Assembly: GCF_020400605.1 (NCBI RefSeq) | Contig: NZ_JAINRD010000034.1 | Location: 1 to 64,000 of the forward strand | DNA from: Streptomyces aculeolatus | Lineage (GTDB): Bacteria > Actinomycetota > Actinomycetes > Streptomycetales > Streptomycetaceae | Direction: 5' to 3' | DNA length: 64,000 bases | Part shown: piece after piece, positions 25,930-33,251 of the stretch | Layout: each line of letters opens with the position of its first letter | How positions within the stretch are numbered: position 1 is the stretch's first letter | Program-made: the position numbers and the translations under genes | The notes under the pieces: model-generated | What the model saw: only the letters and a program-made list of their open reading frames with translations | What the model was told of the DNA's origin: nothing | Databases searched by the model: none

Positions 25930-27174
25930 CTAGATGGCTAGTGCGCCTTGGACTGTGGAGCCCGTCGTACGCCGCTCTACCGACGGCAGCGCCTCGGGCG
26001 CGGCGGCTCGGACGGTGATCGCCTTCTCCACAGCGGCATCCCGGGCTTCGTCCCCCAACTTGAGCGCCGCGGCGAGCACGTGGACGGCGAGAACCGGAGG
26101 GATCGCGTTGCCGATCTGCTGCGAGACGTCACGACCCCGCCAGGGATAGTCAGCGGGGAAGCTCTGCAGCTGACCTGCTTCGGAGTTGGTGAACCGCGAA
26201 TCGGGAAGCCCCGGCGGCCCCACGCGGTTGCGGCTGATCTTGCCTGTGACCGTGAACGCCGGCTCGTCATGTCGACGCTTGCCACGCACCTTAGGGTCCC
26301 CCCCGGTTCCATAGTTGGATACGACTTCGAACGGCTGCTCGCGGCTGAGCACGTCACCCATGGCGACCCATTCCTGTCGGTGCGTCTCCTCGACCGTGAG
26401 ACGCTTCCGAAACGGCCGGTGAGTCTCAATCGGAAGCGTGGCTCCTCTGCCGTCCTTCTGCAGTCGCGCGATCAGGACAGCCCTGCGCCGGGTCTGCGGC
26501 ACCCCGTACTCCTCGGCATGCAGCACCTTCGTGACCGCCGAGTAGCCCACCCGTCTGAGAATCCTGCCGAAGGCCTGCCACACCGGCAGTACAGTCGTAA
26601 CCTGCTCAAGCACGATCACGTCATAAGGGCGGTCCGCCTTCACCGCCTCCAACGCCCACCGCAAGGGTTGCAGGACCAATCCCGTCCTACCGTTGTCACC
26701 TGGCGTCTTCGCCAGACGGGCGAGTTTCGCTTCGACCTGCTCGTCCTCACCCTTGACCATGAGTTCGGCCAAATCCAATACCTTCGCAAGAGCTCGGCGC
26801 CCGGCACCCGCACCCGCTACGGCATACGTCTGGCAAGGGGGCCCGCCCGCAAGGATGGTGGCATCCGGAAAATCGGCAGGACCGAATGAGCTGACGTCAC
26901 CTTGTTTAGTCGCCAGCCCTGCTGCGTCACGTGTGGCACAAGCGCTCGCGTCCAGTTCGACACCGATCGCGGGTACATCCAACCAGCTTGCAGCGACGTC
27001 CAGTCCGCCCGGCCCGGCGAAGAGATCCACGATCTGGCCGTCGTGCACGAAATCTCCAGGTTGTAAGGAGACCGCGGGGCGGTCTAGTAAGATGCCACGA
27101 CCCACAGCGGCTCTGCTTCCAGGGTTCACCCTCGTCGACCGAGAGACTAACTCGTTCGGGTGGTGGCTAGCCAC
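25930..27174 (-). CDS. C5 cytosine-specific DNA methyltransferase
   Basis: Up to 414 residues. Motif I is DLFAGPGGLDVAAS, motif IV GGPPCQTYAVAG with the catalytic Cys in PCQ, motif VI VLEQVTTVLP (EQV instead of the usual ENV), motif VIII QTRRRAVLIA, and motif X QQIGNAIPPVLAVHV. The target-recognition region lies between about 250 and 330 and cannot be decoded. The enzyme would protect host DNA or mark it for the system. The longest start is GTG 27174, inside a perfect 14-bp palindrome (27162-27175); GTG 27105 would leave the palindrome upstream as an operator. A Vsr gene lies upstream on the same strand and the Z1 operon downstream. Confidence 0.93.
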   Translation of the reverse strand: MASHHPNELVSRSTRVNPGSRAAVGRGILLDRPAVSLQPGDFVHDGQIVDLFAGPGGLDVAASWLDVPAIGVELDASACATRDAAGLATKQGDVSSFGPADFPDATILAGGPPCQTYAVAGAGAGRRALAKVLDLAELMVKGEDEQVEAKLARLAKTPGDNGRTGLVLQPLRWALEAVKADRPYDVIVLEQVTTVLPVWQAFGRILRRVGYSAVTKVLHAEEYGVPQTRRRAVLIARLQKDGRGATLPIETHRPFRKRLTVEETHRQEWVAMGDVLSREQPFEVVSNYGTGGDPKVRGKRRHDEPAFTVTGKISRNRVGPPGLPDSRFTNSEAGQLQSFPADYPWRGRDVSQQIGNAIPPVLAVHVLAAALKLGDEARDAAVEKAITVRAAAPEALPSVERRTTGSTVQGALAI

Positions 27175-27179
27175 CGTGG
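27162..27179. repeat. Palindrome and right copy of the GCTAGCCAC repeat
   Basis: GGTGGCTAGCCACC at 27162-27175 is a perfect palindrome. GCTAGCCACCGTGG at 27166-27179 matches 17242-17255 with one mismatch. It lies at the start of the methyltransferase gene, where self-repression sites of modification enzymes are often found. Confidence 0.45.
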
Positions 27180-27452
27180 TGCGCTTGTTTCGACGCCCGG
27201 TCGACGCAGACGCCCCTCAGCGGATTGCCGCCCGCACCAGCCCTCACGAGCGGACCGGTCCACGGTCGCGCAGGCGGTTCCTCCGCGCACGCCCCGTCTC
27301 ATCGGTTCAGGTCCGCCGGGCCCTCAGCGACTGCGGTGATCTATCACCGCGCTCCCGAGCGACCTCAGTCCGTCATGCCCATGCTCGATCACGGAACGTG
27401 GCACCGGCGGTCCTCAACGAGTGCTCACTCCGCAGGACATCGGGACTGCGCT

Positions 27453-27899
27453 CTATGAGTCACCCAGCCGCCTCCTATAGGCCTCGCGCACTCGCAATGC
27501 TGCGTAGTAGGGGTTCTCGTGCTCCCACACACGGAGCACTTCCCAGCCTGCCTCGTTGAGCCATTCGTCTGTCTGACGATCTCGCCGGCGATTGGTTTCA
27601 AGTTTGTCTACCCAGTACCTCGTGTTCGTTTGCGACAATGTGTGATGTTCGGGGCAACCGTGCCAAAAGCAGCCATCCAGGAAGACGGCGAGATGCGCCC
27701 TTGTAAAAACCAAATCAGCGGTGCGTCTGACCTTGGGCAAGGGCCGGACCGAAACCCTGTAGCGAAGCCCCAAAGCGTGCACTGCACGGCGTAGCGCTAG
27801 CTCAGGCTCTGTATCTCGCCCTTTATTGGCCTGCATGCTTCGCCGATTGGCGGGTGACGATGCCCACGAAACGGCGTCTTCGCTGCGGTCTGCGGTCAT
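27453..27899 (-). CDS. vsr: Very short patch repair (Vsr) endonuclease
   Basis: A 148-residue nuclease of the Vsr family. It has RSMQANKGRDTEPELALRRA at the N-terminus, then RTADLVFTRAHLAVFLDGCFWHGCPEH (read here as ADLVF with catalytic Asp, and FLDGCFWHGCPEH with the His and zinc-binding Cys), and VLRVWEHE near the C-terminus. Vsr nicks next to T:G mismatches that arise when 5-methylcytosine deaminates, so it fits the methyltransferase next door. In Streptomyces islands Vsr-like proteins may also act as restriction nucleases. A gap of about 280 bp separates it from the methyltransferase; no gene is evident there. The first 18 residues may be an extension. Confidence 0.9.
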   Translation of the reverse strand: MTADRSEDAVSWASSPANRRSMQANKGRDTEPELALRRAVHALGLRYRVSVRPLPKVRRTADLVFTRAHLAVFLDGCFWHGCPEHHTLSQTNTRYWVDKLETNRRRDRQTDEWLNEAGWEVLRVWEHENPYYAALRVREAYRRRLGDS

Positions 27900-28096
27900 A
27901 AATTCTCAGGGCGCCATCGCTCTTGCTTCGGCGCACGTCTCAAGGTAGTGGGTGAGGGCCAGTGTACCGAGGGAACCCTCGTCCGTCTCCGTTCTCGCAC
28001 ATGACGTTCGACGTGTCTTACGCCGCTCGGCGCCGCGCCCTCCGATCTGGCGGATTGCTGCCCCCGCCGCCCCGAGGTGGTGACCGACGCCTGCCA

Positions 28097-28786
28097 TCAG
28101 CGTGGCGTGGCAGCCACCTCGTCTTCGAGGCAAGCCTCCGCCCGAGCCAGCATCGTGTCCCGGTCGAAGCCGTGGGATTCCAGCCAGTGCAGCACGTCAT
28201 GGATCAGGTGGGTGGCGACGTCTTCGAGCATGGCGACACTCAGCGGAGAGTCGACGTGGAGGGTGCGATGCTGCTGCTGGCGGTAGAGGATCAGGAGGGC
28301 TTCGGCGGCGGTGACGCGGCCCCCTCCGGCGTGGGCGGTGGCGGAGTCGAGGCCCGTGGCCAGCTCCACCCATGTGGTCTTGCCGTTGTCGCGGAGGTCC
28401 ACGCCCCAGTTGGCGGCCGTGGCGGCGACGCGGAGGAGGCCGCGACCGGTCTCGTCGTCGGGGGTGGGTTTGGCCGGGATCGGGACCGAGTCCATGGCAG
28501 GGTCGCGGAGTTCGAGCCGGAGCTGGGTGTCTCGCAACGAGGTTGCCAGTGTGACCGGGCCGCCGGTGCCGACATGGCAGATGACGTTGGTGACGAGTTC
28601 GGTCGCGCAGAGTTGGGCTGCGTCGACCACGTGCGGCAAGCCCCAGAGCCGCAGATGGCGTTGGAGAACGCGGCGCAGTACGGCGACCTCCTCGGGATAG
28701 GCGGGAAAGTCCAGTTCCCGGCGCGCAGCAGGCACCTGCCGCACACGGTGTGGTCGGGGTGGTCGGTCTTGTGGGCCTCCGGTCAC
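28097..28786 (-). CDS. ATP-binding (HATPase) anti-sigma-type protein
   Basis: About 229 residues from a GTG at 28786. The region from about residue 25 to 150 resembles RsbW-type ATPases: AAQLCATELVTNVICHVG (N-box), LELRDPAMDSVP, TGRGLLRVAATAANWGVD (G2-like). A further 80 helical residues follow. In streptomycetes such ATPases sit divergent from XRE and DUF397 genes in WhiJ-like modules that regulate development and antibiotic production; the same arrangement is seen here, with an XRE gene at 28891. Because the XRE gene is broken, this copy may have lost its partner. The exact start is uncertain, since GAAGGA is very close to the GTG. Confidence 0.75.
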   Translation of the reverse strand: MTGGPQDRPPRPHRVRQVPAARRELDFPAYPEEVAVLRRVLQRHLRLWGLPHVVDAAQLCATELVTNVICHVGTGGPVTLATSLRDTQLRLELRDPAMDSVPIPAKPTPDDETGRGLLRVAATAANWGVDLRDNGKTTWVELATGLDSATAHAGGGRVTAAEALLILYRQQQHRTLHVDSPLSVAMLEDVATHLIHDVLHWLESHGFDRDTMLARAEACLEDEVAATPR

Positions 28787-28890
28787 GTTCCTTCGATCGT
28801 CGCTCTCCGCATCTGCGCAGTCGCCCAACGTGCGTACGGTCTGAAGGGGATGGGTGTCCCAAGACCACCGTTGAGAGACGAGGACCTCCC

Positions 28891-29719
28891 ATGGCACAAC
28901 GACTACGCGAGTTGACTCCCGACCGTTCGGCACGACACTTCTTCGGCTTCGAAATGCGCCGCAGACGCGAGCTGGCGGGCATGAGCCTCGAAGGGCTGGC
29001 CGAGGTGGTGAAGTACAGCCGTAGCCATTTGGCGCGGATCGAGGTGGCCGAGTACATGCCGCCGCCGGACCTGGCTGGGCGCTGGACGCGGCCTTCGGGA
29101 CGGATGGCATCTTCCAGCGGCTTTACGCGCTGGCTAGGCACGAGGTGCACCCGGACAAGTACCGGCGAAGGATGGAACTGGAGGCTCAGGCGCGTGCCAT
29201 CGGGGAGTACGCGGGGATTCTCGTGCCGGGGATCGTCCAAACCGCGGACTACGCGCGGGCCATTTTCCGGGCGCAGAAGTCCCGGGCCACGGAAGACCAG
29301 GTCGAGGAAATGGTCACCGCCCGCATGGGGCGGCAGACGTTGCTGACATCCGATCGGCCACCCGAGTTCTCGGCCGTTCTGGACGAAGCAGTGCTGCGGC
29401 GTCCCGTTGGTGGGAACAGAGTGATGCGCCAGCAACTGGACCGGCTGCGCGAGTTGACGCCCACGGAGCCACGGTGGTGCAGGTGCTTCCGTCCGCGCAC
29501 GAAGAACACGCCTTGCTGGGTGGCTCGTTAGCACTGTTCACCTTGGAGCGCGGGATCTTCGTCGCGTACGAAGAGAGCATCGGGACAGGGCAGCTCCTGG
29601 AGGATCCGGAGCTAGTCGACGCGCGCCGTCGCGCCTACGATCTACTCAGGGCCTACGCACTGTCACCCAAGGATTCCGCGGAGCTCATCCAGTCGATGAA
29701 GGAGGCGCTCGCCCCATGA
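28891..29719 (+). pseudogene. XRE/DUF5753 regulator broken by two frameshifts
   Basis: The first frame from ATG 28891 gives an HTH_31-type start (RHFFGFEMRRRRELAGMSLE, GLAEVVKYSRSHLARIE). Around 29071-29079 the homology moves to the next frame (LDAAFGTDGIFQRLYALARH), continues through DUF5753 (AGILVPGIVQTADYARAIF), then near 29466-29471 moves again (TVVQVLPSAHEEHALLGGSL) to the stop at 29719. Both shifts are equivalent to a single missing base. Joined, the product would be about 276 residues, like the intact relative at 50321. It is either a pseudogene or has two sequencing errors. Its end overlaps the DUF397 start, so the module was once complete. Confidence 0.82.
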
Positions 29720-29922
29720 GCACCATCCACTGGGTCACGTCCAGCTACAGCAACGGTGATGGCGGCGGGTGCGTCGAGTGGGCGCCGATGCTTACCGTGT
29801 CCGGCGTTGTTCCCGTGCGGGACAGCAAGGATCCTGACGGGCCAGCGCTGGCGATCTCTGCCGCGGGCTGGCGGGCGTTCGTCGCGGGTTTCAAAGCCGG
29901 GGAGTTCCCCGTGCACCTCTGA
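29716..29922 (+). CDS. DUF397 protein (first copy)
   Basis: A 68-residue protein with the DUF397 signature: WVTSSYSNGDGGGCVEWAP, then VVPVRDSKDPDGPALAI and WRAFVAGFKAGEFPVHL. Such proteins are encoded right after XRE/DUF5753 regulators, as here (ATGA overlap), and are thought to modulate them. The upstream regulator is frameshifted, so this gene may be orphaned. It shares PVRDSKDPDGP with the second copy at 51153. Confidence 0.9.
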   Translation: MSTIHWVTSSYSNGDGGGCVEWAPMLTVSGVVPVRDSKDPDGPALAISAAGWRAFVAGFKAGEFPVHL

Positions 29923-29949
29923 CCTGCGAGAAGGCCGAGCGGGCGGGAG

Positions 29950-29958
29950 TTATCCACA
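29950..29958 (+). promoter_or_regulatory. Single DnaA-box sequence
   Basis: TTATCCACA lies 41 bp before the start of the AbiEi-like gene. As a lone box its meaning is uncertain. Confidence 0.25.
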
Positions 29959-29998
29959 GGGGGAAGCGGAGGGTGGGGGTCCGGGGGAAGCTTGGGGC

Positions 29999-31117
29999 AT
30001 GACGGGGGAACGGCAGTCGCTGGGTGCGTTGGCGGCGGTGAACGGTGGGGTGTTGGTGTGTGCCGAGGCTTTGGGGGCCGGGTGGTCGTCCGGGGTGTTG
30101 GTGCGGCGGTTGCGGAAGGAGGGGTGGCGGAAGGTTCGGGCCGGGGTCTGGGTGGAGCCGGGGCGGGTTGACGATCTTCGACTGCGGTTGCGGGTGGCGC
30201 AGGCCGGGCGGCCCGGGTTGGTCGTGAGTCACAGCGCGGCCGCCCATCTGCTGGGGATCGAAGTGCCGGCCGTGCGGCCCGAGTTCACCCACGTGCGTGG
30301 GCGGGGGCGGGCGCCGGACGGGTGCGTGTTGCATCGGACCCCGTTGGGTGACGGGGAAGTTGTCAGCGTTGCCGGGTTGCGGGTGACCGGTGCGGTGCGG
30401 ACTCTTGTCGATCTGCTGCGTACCGCCGACCGGGACGCGGCGCTCGTGGCCGTGGAGTCGGCGTTGAGCCGACGGCCGTTGGGGCCCGCGGGTGAGCGCC
30501 CGCGGCGGTGGCGGGAGCAGGTGACGGATCTGCATGCGGTTTCCGAAGCCGTCGCCGGGGCCGGGCAGCGGCGGGGTGTGGTCGCCGCGCGGCAGCGGCT
30601 CGCGCTCGTCGATCCGCGTTCCGGGTCGCCCGCGGAGACGGTGGCGCGGCTGCGGATGCACGACGCCGGGCTGCGGCCGCTCAGCCAAGTGCCGTTCACC
30701 GCGCCCAACGGCCGGCGGATACGAGTGGATTTCTTCTTCCCGGTCGCGGGGCTCGTCGTGGAGATCGAGGGCTACGGCTTCCACGGCAGCCGGGCCGCTC
30801 ATCTCGCCGACGTCGAGCGCTTCAACGATCTGGGGCGCTGTCCCGAGGTCCGGCGCATACTGCGGTTCGCCGCGGCCGACGTCTTCGAGCGACCCCAGCG
30901 GATGCTCCACACCATCCGCGCCGCCCTGGGTGAGATCGCCGCCGAGGGTTCCCGCTCCGCCGCTGCTGCGGCGGCAGAGGCGGGTGCCCGGGCCCGGGCT
31001 GGTGCCGCCGCCAGTGCCTGTGCCGGCTCTTCCGCCGGTGCCGCTGCCAGTGCCGGTGCTGGTGCTGGTGCCGCTGCCAGTGCCGCTGCGTCCGCCTCCG
31101 CTACCGCGGCTGCTTGA
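29999..31117 (+). CDS. AbiEi/DUF559-like protein
   Basis: A 372-residue protein. The N-terminal half looks like the AbiEi antitoxin type with a winged helix (VLVRRLRKEGWRKVRAGVWV) and VSHSAAAHLLGI, then VTGAVRTLVDLLRT. The region about 240-330 resembles DUF559, a small PD-(D/E)XK nuclease related to Vsr: IRVDFFFPVAGLVVEIEGYG followed by FH and HLADVERFNDL. The last 60 residues are almost only Ala, Gly and Ser, encoded by near-repeats of a GGTGCCGCTGCCAGT type. Family members are abundant in actinomycete chromosomes and mostly unstudied; no toxin gene is next to it, so a toxin-antitoxin role is not supported. ATG 29999 is preceded by GGGGGAAGC. Confidence 0.75.
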   Translation: MTGERQSLGALAAVNGGVLVCAEALGAGWSSGVLVRRLRKEGWRKVRAGVWVEPGRVDDLRLRLRVAQAGRPGLVVSHSAAAHLLGIEVPAVRPEFTHVRGRGRAPDGCVLHRTPLGDGEVVSVAGLRVTGAVRTLVDLLRTADRDAALVAVESALSRRPLGPAGERPRRWREQVTDLHAVSEAVAGAGQRRGVVAARQRLALVDPRSGSPAETVARLRMHDAGLRPLSQVPFTAPNGRRIRVDFFFPVAGLVVEIEGYGFHGSRAAHLADVERFNDLGRCPEVRRILRFAAADVFERPQRMLHTIRAALGEIAAEGSRSAAAAAAEAGARARAGAAASACAGSSAGAAASAGAGAGAAASAAASASATAAA

Positions 31118-31146
31118 GCGTCCCGGTGCGTGGCAGGGTGGCCGCC

Positions 31147-31512
31147 ATGGACGCCTACGTCAGGAACATCGTGCTCGACTGCGCCGACGCCCGCGAGCTC
31201 GCCGACTTCTACACGCGGTTGCTCGGCATGCGGGTCATCCGCGACGACTGGATGGTGATCGCCAAGGACGAAGACAGCTTTCCCCGACTGGCATTCGAGG
31301 AAGTCGCCGACTATCGGCCGCCGCTCTGGCCCGACCTCGACCGCACCTATCCCCAGCAGATGCACATCTGCTTCGGCGTCGAGGATTCCGTCGCGGCCGG
31401 GGATCTGGCGCTGCGCCTCGGGGCCACGCGGCTCTCCGAGGCGGGTGGCACCTGTCCGGTGTTCGCGGATCCGGCCGGGCATCCGTTCTGCCTCTGCGGG
31501 CCCGGGGAGTAG
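31147..31512 (+). CDS. VOC (glyoxalase/dioxygenase-fold) protein
   Basis: A 121-residue protein with two beta-alpha-beta modules typical of the vicinal oxygen chelate fold: YVRNIVLDCADARELADFYT followed by RLLGM at the start and QQMHICFGVEDSV in the middle, ending DPAGHPFCLCGPGE. Metal-binding positions are plausible but the substrate cannot be predicted. Members include lyases and bleomycin-type resistance proteins. The ATG 31147 sits 30 bp after the preceding stop. Confidence 0.87.
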   Translation: MDAYVRNIVLDCADARELADFYTRLLGMRVIRDDWMVIAKDEDSFPRLAFEEVADYRPPLWPDLDRTYPQQMHICFGVEDSVAAGDLALRLGATRLSEAGGTCPVFADPAGHPFCLCGPGE

Positions 31513-31531
31513 GTTCCGGGAAAAAGCCGAC

Positions 31532-31564
31532 GGCCCTGGTGTCGGGGGGTCGGCCACCAGGGCC
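31532..31564 (+). terminator. Strong hairpin after the VOC gene
   Basis: GGCCCTGGTG (31532-31541) pairs perfectly with CACCAGGGCC (31555-31564), with a 13-nt loop. It lies 20 bp after the VOC stop and also downstream of the convergent M23 gene. Confidence 0.65.
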
Positions 31565-31722
31565 GCCGGCGGTCTCGTTGCGCGCTCGGACGCCACGGGG
31601 GAAGGTGCGTCCGGGCACGCCGGAGACGTGGGGAAGGGGTTTATGGGGGCTTGCGGTCGCCGGGTCGGCGGGCGCGGACGTCCTGGCCGCCAGGGGCCGG
31701 GGCACCGGGCCCGCCGCGTCGG

Positions 31723-32841
31723 TCAGACCGGGGCGCCGTTGTTGCGCAGCCAGGCGAGGGGGTCTATCGCGTCCCCGCCGCCGGGTCGTACTTCGAGGTG
31801 CAGGTGCGGGCCGGTGACGTTGCCCGTGGCGCCCACGCGCCCGATGACGTCGCCGGTCGTGACCTCGCCGGAGGACTGGATGATGGAGGACAGGTGGCAG
31901 TACCAGACTTCGGTGCCGTCCTCGAGCGTGAGGACGATGCGGTAGCCGTACGAGCCGGCCCAGCCGGCCTCGGTGATCGTGCCGCCGTGCACGGCCTTGA
32001 CCGGGGTGCCGGTGGAGGCGGCGAAGTCCTGGCCCGTGTGGCCCGCGGCCCACATGTCGCCGGACTCGCCGAACATCGAGGTGAGCGTGTAGTTGGCGAG
32101 CGGCGCGACGTAGCTGGCGGCGAGCTTGGCGAGGCGCTCCTCCTCCGCCTTGCGGCGGGCCTCCTCCTCCGCCTTGCGGCGGCGCTCCTCCTCCAGGCGG
32201 CGCTGGCGCTCCTCTTCCTCGGCCTTCGCCTCGGCGGCCTCGTCGGCCGCCTGCTTGGCGGCCTCGGCCTCGGCGGCCGCGCGGGCGGAGGCGTCGGCCT
32301 CGGCCTGCTGCTGCTCCGCCTGCTCCAGGATGCGGGCCCGCAGGGCCTCGCCGGAGTCGGTGGCCGGGGCTTCGGTCCCGGCGTCACTGGCGTAGCTGAC
32401 CTGGGTGAGCGGGGCCGTCGTGACGACCGAGTCGGAGGCGGGCTCCTCGCTCGGCATCAGGTCGCCGACGCCCGGCAGGCTCTCCGCGTCCGGGAGTTGG
32501 GCGCTTATCTGGTTCGCGACGGCATCGACCTGGTCGGGCATGGATATCGCGACCGGCGGCTTCTCCTGCGCCGTGGCCATGCTGCCCGCGCCGACGGCGG
32601 CGAAGACGCCGACGCCCAGTACGGCACCGCTGCGCGCCATGCTGCCGCCGCGCTGCTTCGCGAGGCGCCGGCGGCCGCGGGAGGGAAGGTCGTCTTCGGG
32701 GAAGACTTCGTCGACCGGCTCTTCGGCGGCGTAGCCGGTCGGCGCATACCCCTCGGGGGCGTTGCCGCCGGACGCATAGCCGTCGTAGCCGTAATCGTCG
32801 TAGCCATGGCCGTAGCCAGGCCCAGACCTGTAGGACGCCAC
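31723..32841 (-). CDS. M23 (LytM-type) cell-wall peptidase
   Basis: A 372-residue exported peptidase. The N-terminus is Tyr/Gly-rich (about 1-60), then a Lys/Arg patch and a hydrophobic segment (VLGVGVFAAVGAGSMATA, about 73-90) acting as signal or anchor. Residues about 165-245 form a charged Ala/Glu/Arg coiled coil. The C-terminal 120 residues are the M23 domain: GHTGQDFAA supplies His and Asp, and GPHLHLEVRPGG supplies the HxH pair that completes the zinc site. It would cut peptidoglycan cross-links during growth, resuscitation or spore formation. A ydaO-type riboswitch lies in its leader, so c-di-AMP probably controls it. The start is GTG 32841 with AGGAG ten bases before. Confidence 0.93.
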   Translation of the reverse strand: MASYRSGPGYGHGYDDYGYDGYASGGNAPEGYAPTGYAAEEPVDEVFPEDDLPSRGRRRLAKQRGGSMARSGAVLGVGVFAAVGAGSMATAQEKPPVAISMPDQVDAVANQISAQLPDAESLPGVGDLMPSEEPASDSVVTTAPLTQVSYASDAGTEAPATDSGEALRARILEQAEQQQAEADASARAAAEAEAAKQAADEAAEAKAEEEERQRRLEEERRRKAEEEARRKAEEERLAKLAASYVAPLANYTLTSMFGESGDMWAAGHTGQDFAASTGTPVKAVHGGTITEAGWAGSYGYRIVLTLEDGTEVWYCHLSSIIQSSGEVTTGDVIGRVGATGNVTGPHLHLEVRPGGGDAIDPLAWLRNNGAPV

Positions 32842-32867
32842 GAAGGCGTACTCCTTTCCTTCCTTCT

Positions 32868-32990
32868 CGCCTACCGGGTTAGCTGACGGGTTCGGAGCAG
32901 GAAGGTCTCCTACGGGCCGCCTCCTGGCGGAGGTTGGCCCGATTCACCCCAAGGTGGTGGTTCCCCGGTTCCCTAGGTGTTGCCGTTGCT
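32868..32990 (-). ncRNA. ydaO/yuaA (c-di-AMP) riboswitch
   Basis: Read on the minus strand, the leader of the M23 gene has the conserved blocks of the ydaO class in order: GGGAACC and GGGGAACC, then TTGGGGTGAATC, a GC-rich variable hairpin, TAGGAGACCTTCCTGC, and finally CCGAACCCGTCAGCTAACC followed by CGGTAGGCG. Established: this riboswitch binds c-di-AMP and in Streptomyces represses cell-wall hydrolase genes such as rpfA. The 3' edge ends 26 bp before the GTG start, so control could act on termination or translation. The remaining part of this 410-bp gap (33000-33250) should hold the promoter; no gene is seen there. Confidence 0.9.
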
Positions 32991-33251
32991 GCAGTTGTTT
33001 CGCGTGCGGGATTCGGCGACGGCGCACGGTGCCGCCTCTTGCGGCGGCAGTTACGACCGCGCTGCGTTACCGCACGCTAGCGGACGACGGCGTTCGATTC
33101 CAAGTCGTTCCCGTTATTCAGTTGTGCTTCGCCGCGGACGATCCGGGCATGCACCAGCGGAAACGGACAAGTTGACGCCTCGACTACGCGGCGTGAGGTC
33201 CGGTCGTTAGCTGATCGTGCATCAGTTGTTATGCGGAGGGGCGCTGTTCCG

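Noticed and set aside
17240..27950. tRNA gene, integrase or transposase at the island edges
   Set aside because: No tRNA-like sequence, recombinase or transposase could be read at either edge; the origin of the island stays unexplained.
31651..32886. A plus-strand frame of about 410 codons opposite the M23 gene
   Set aside because: It is mostly Leu/Arg/Gly repeats mirroring the Glu/Ala coiled coil of the peptidase, so it is a shadow.
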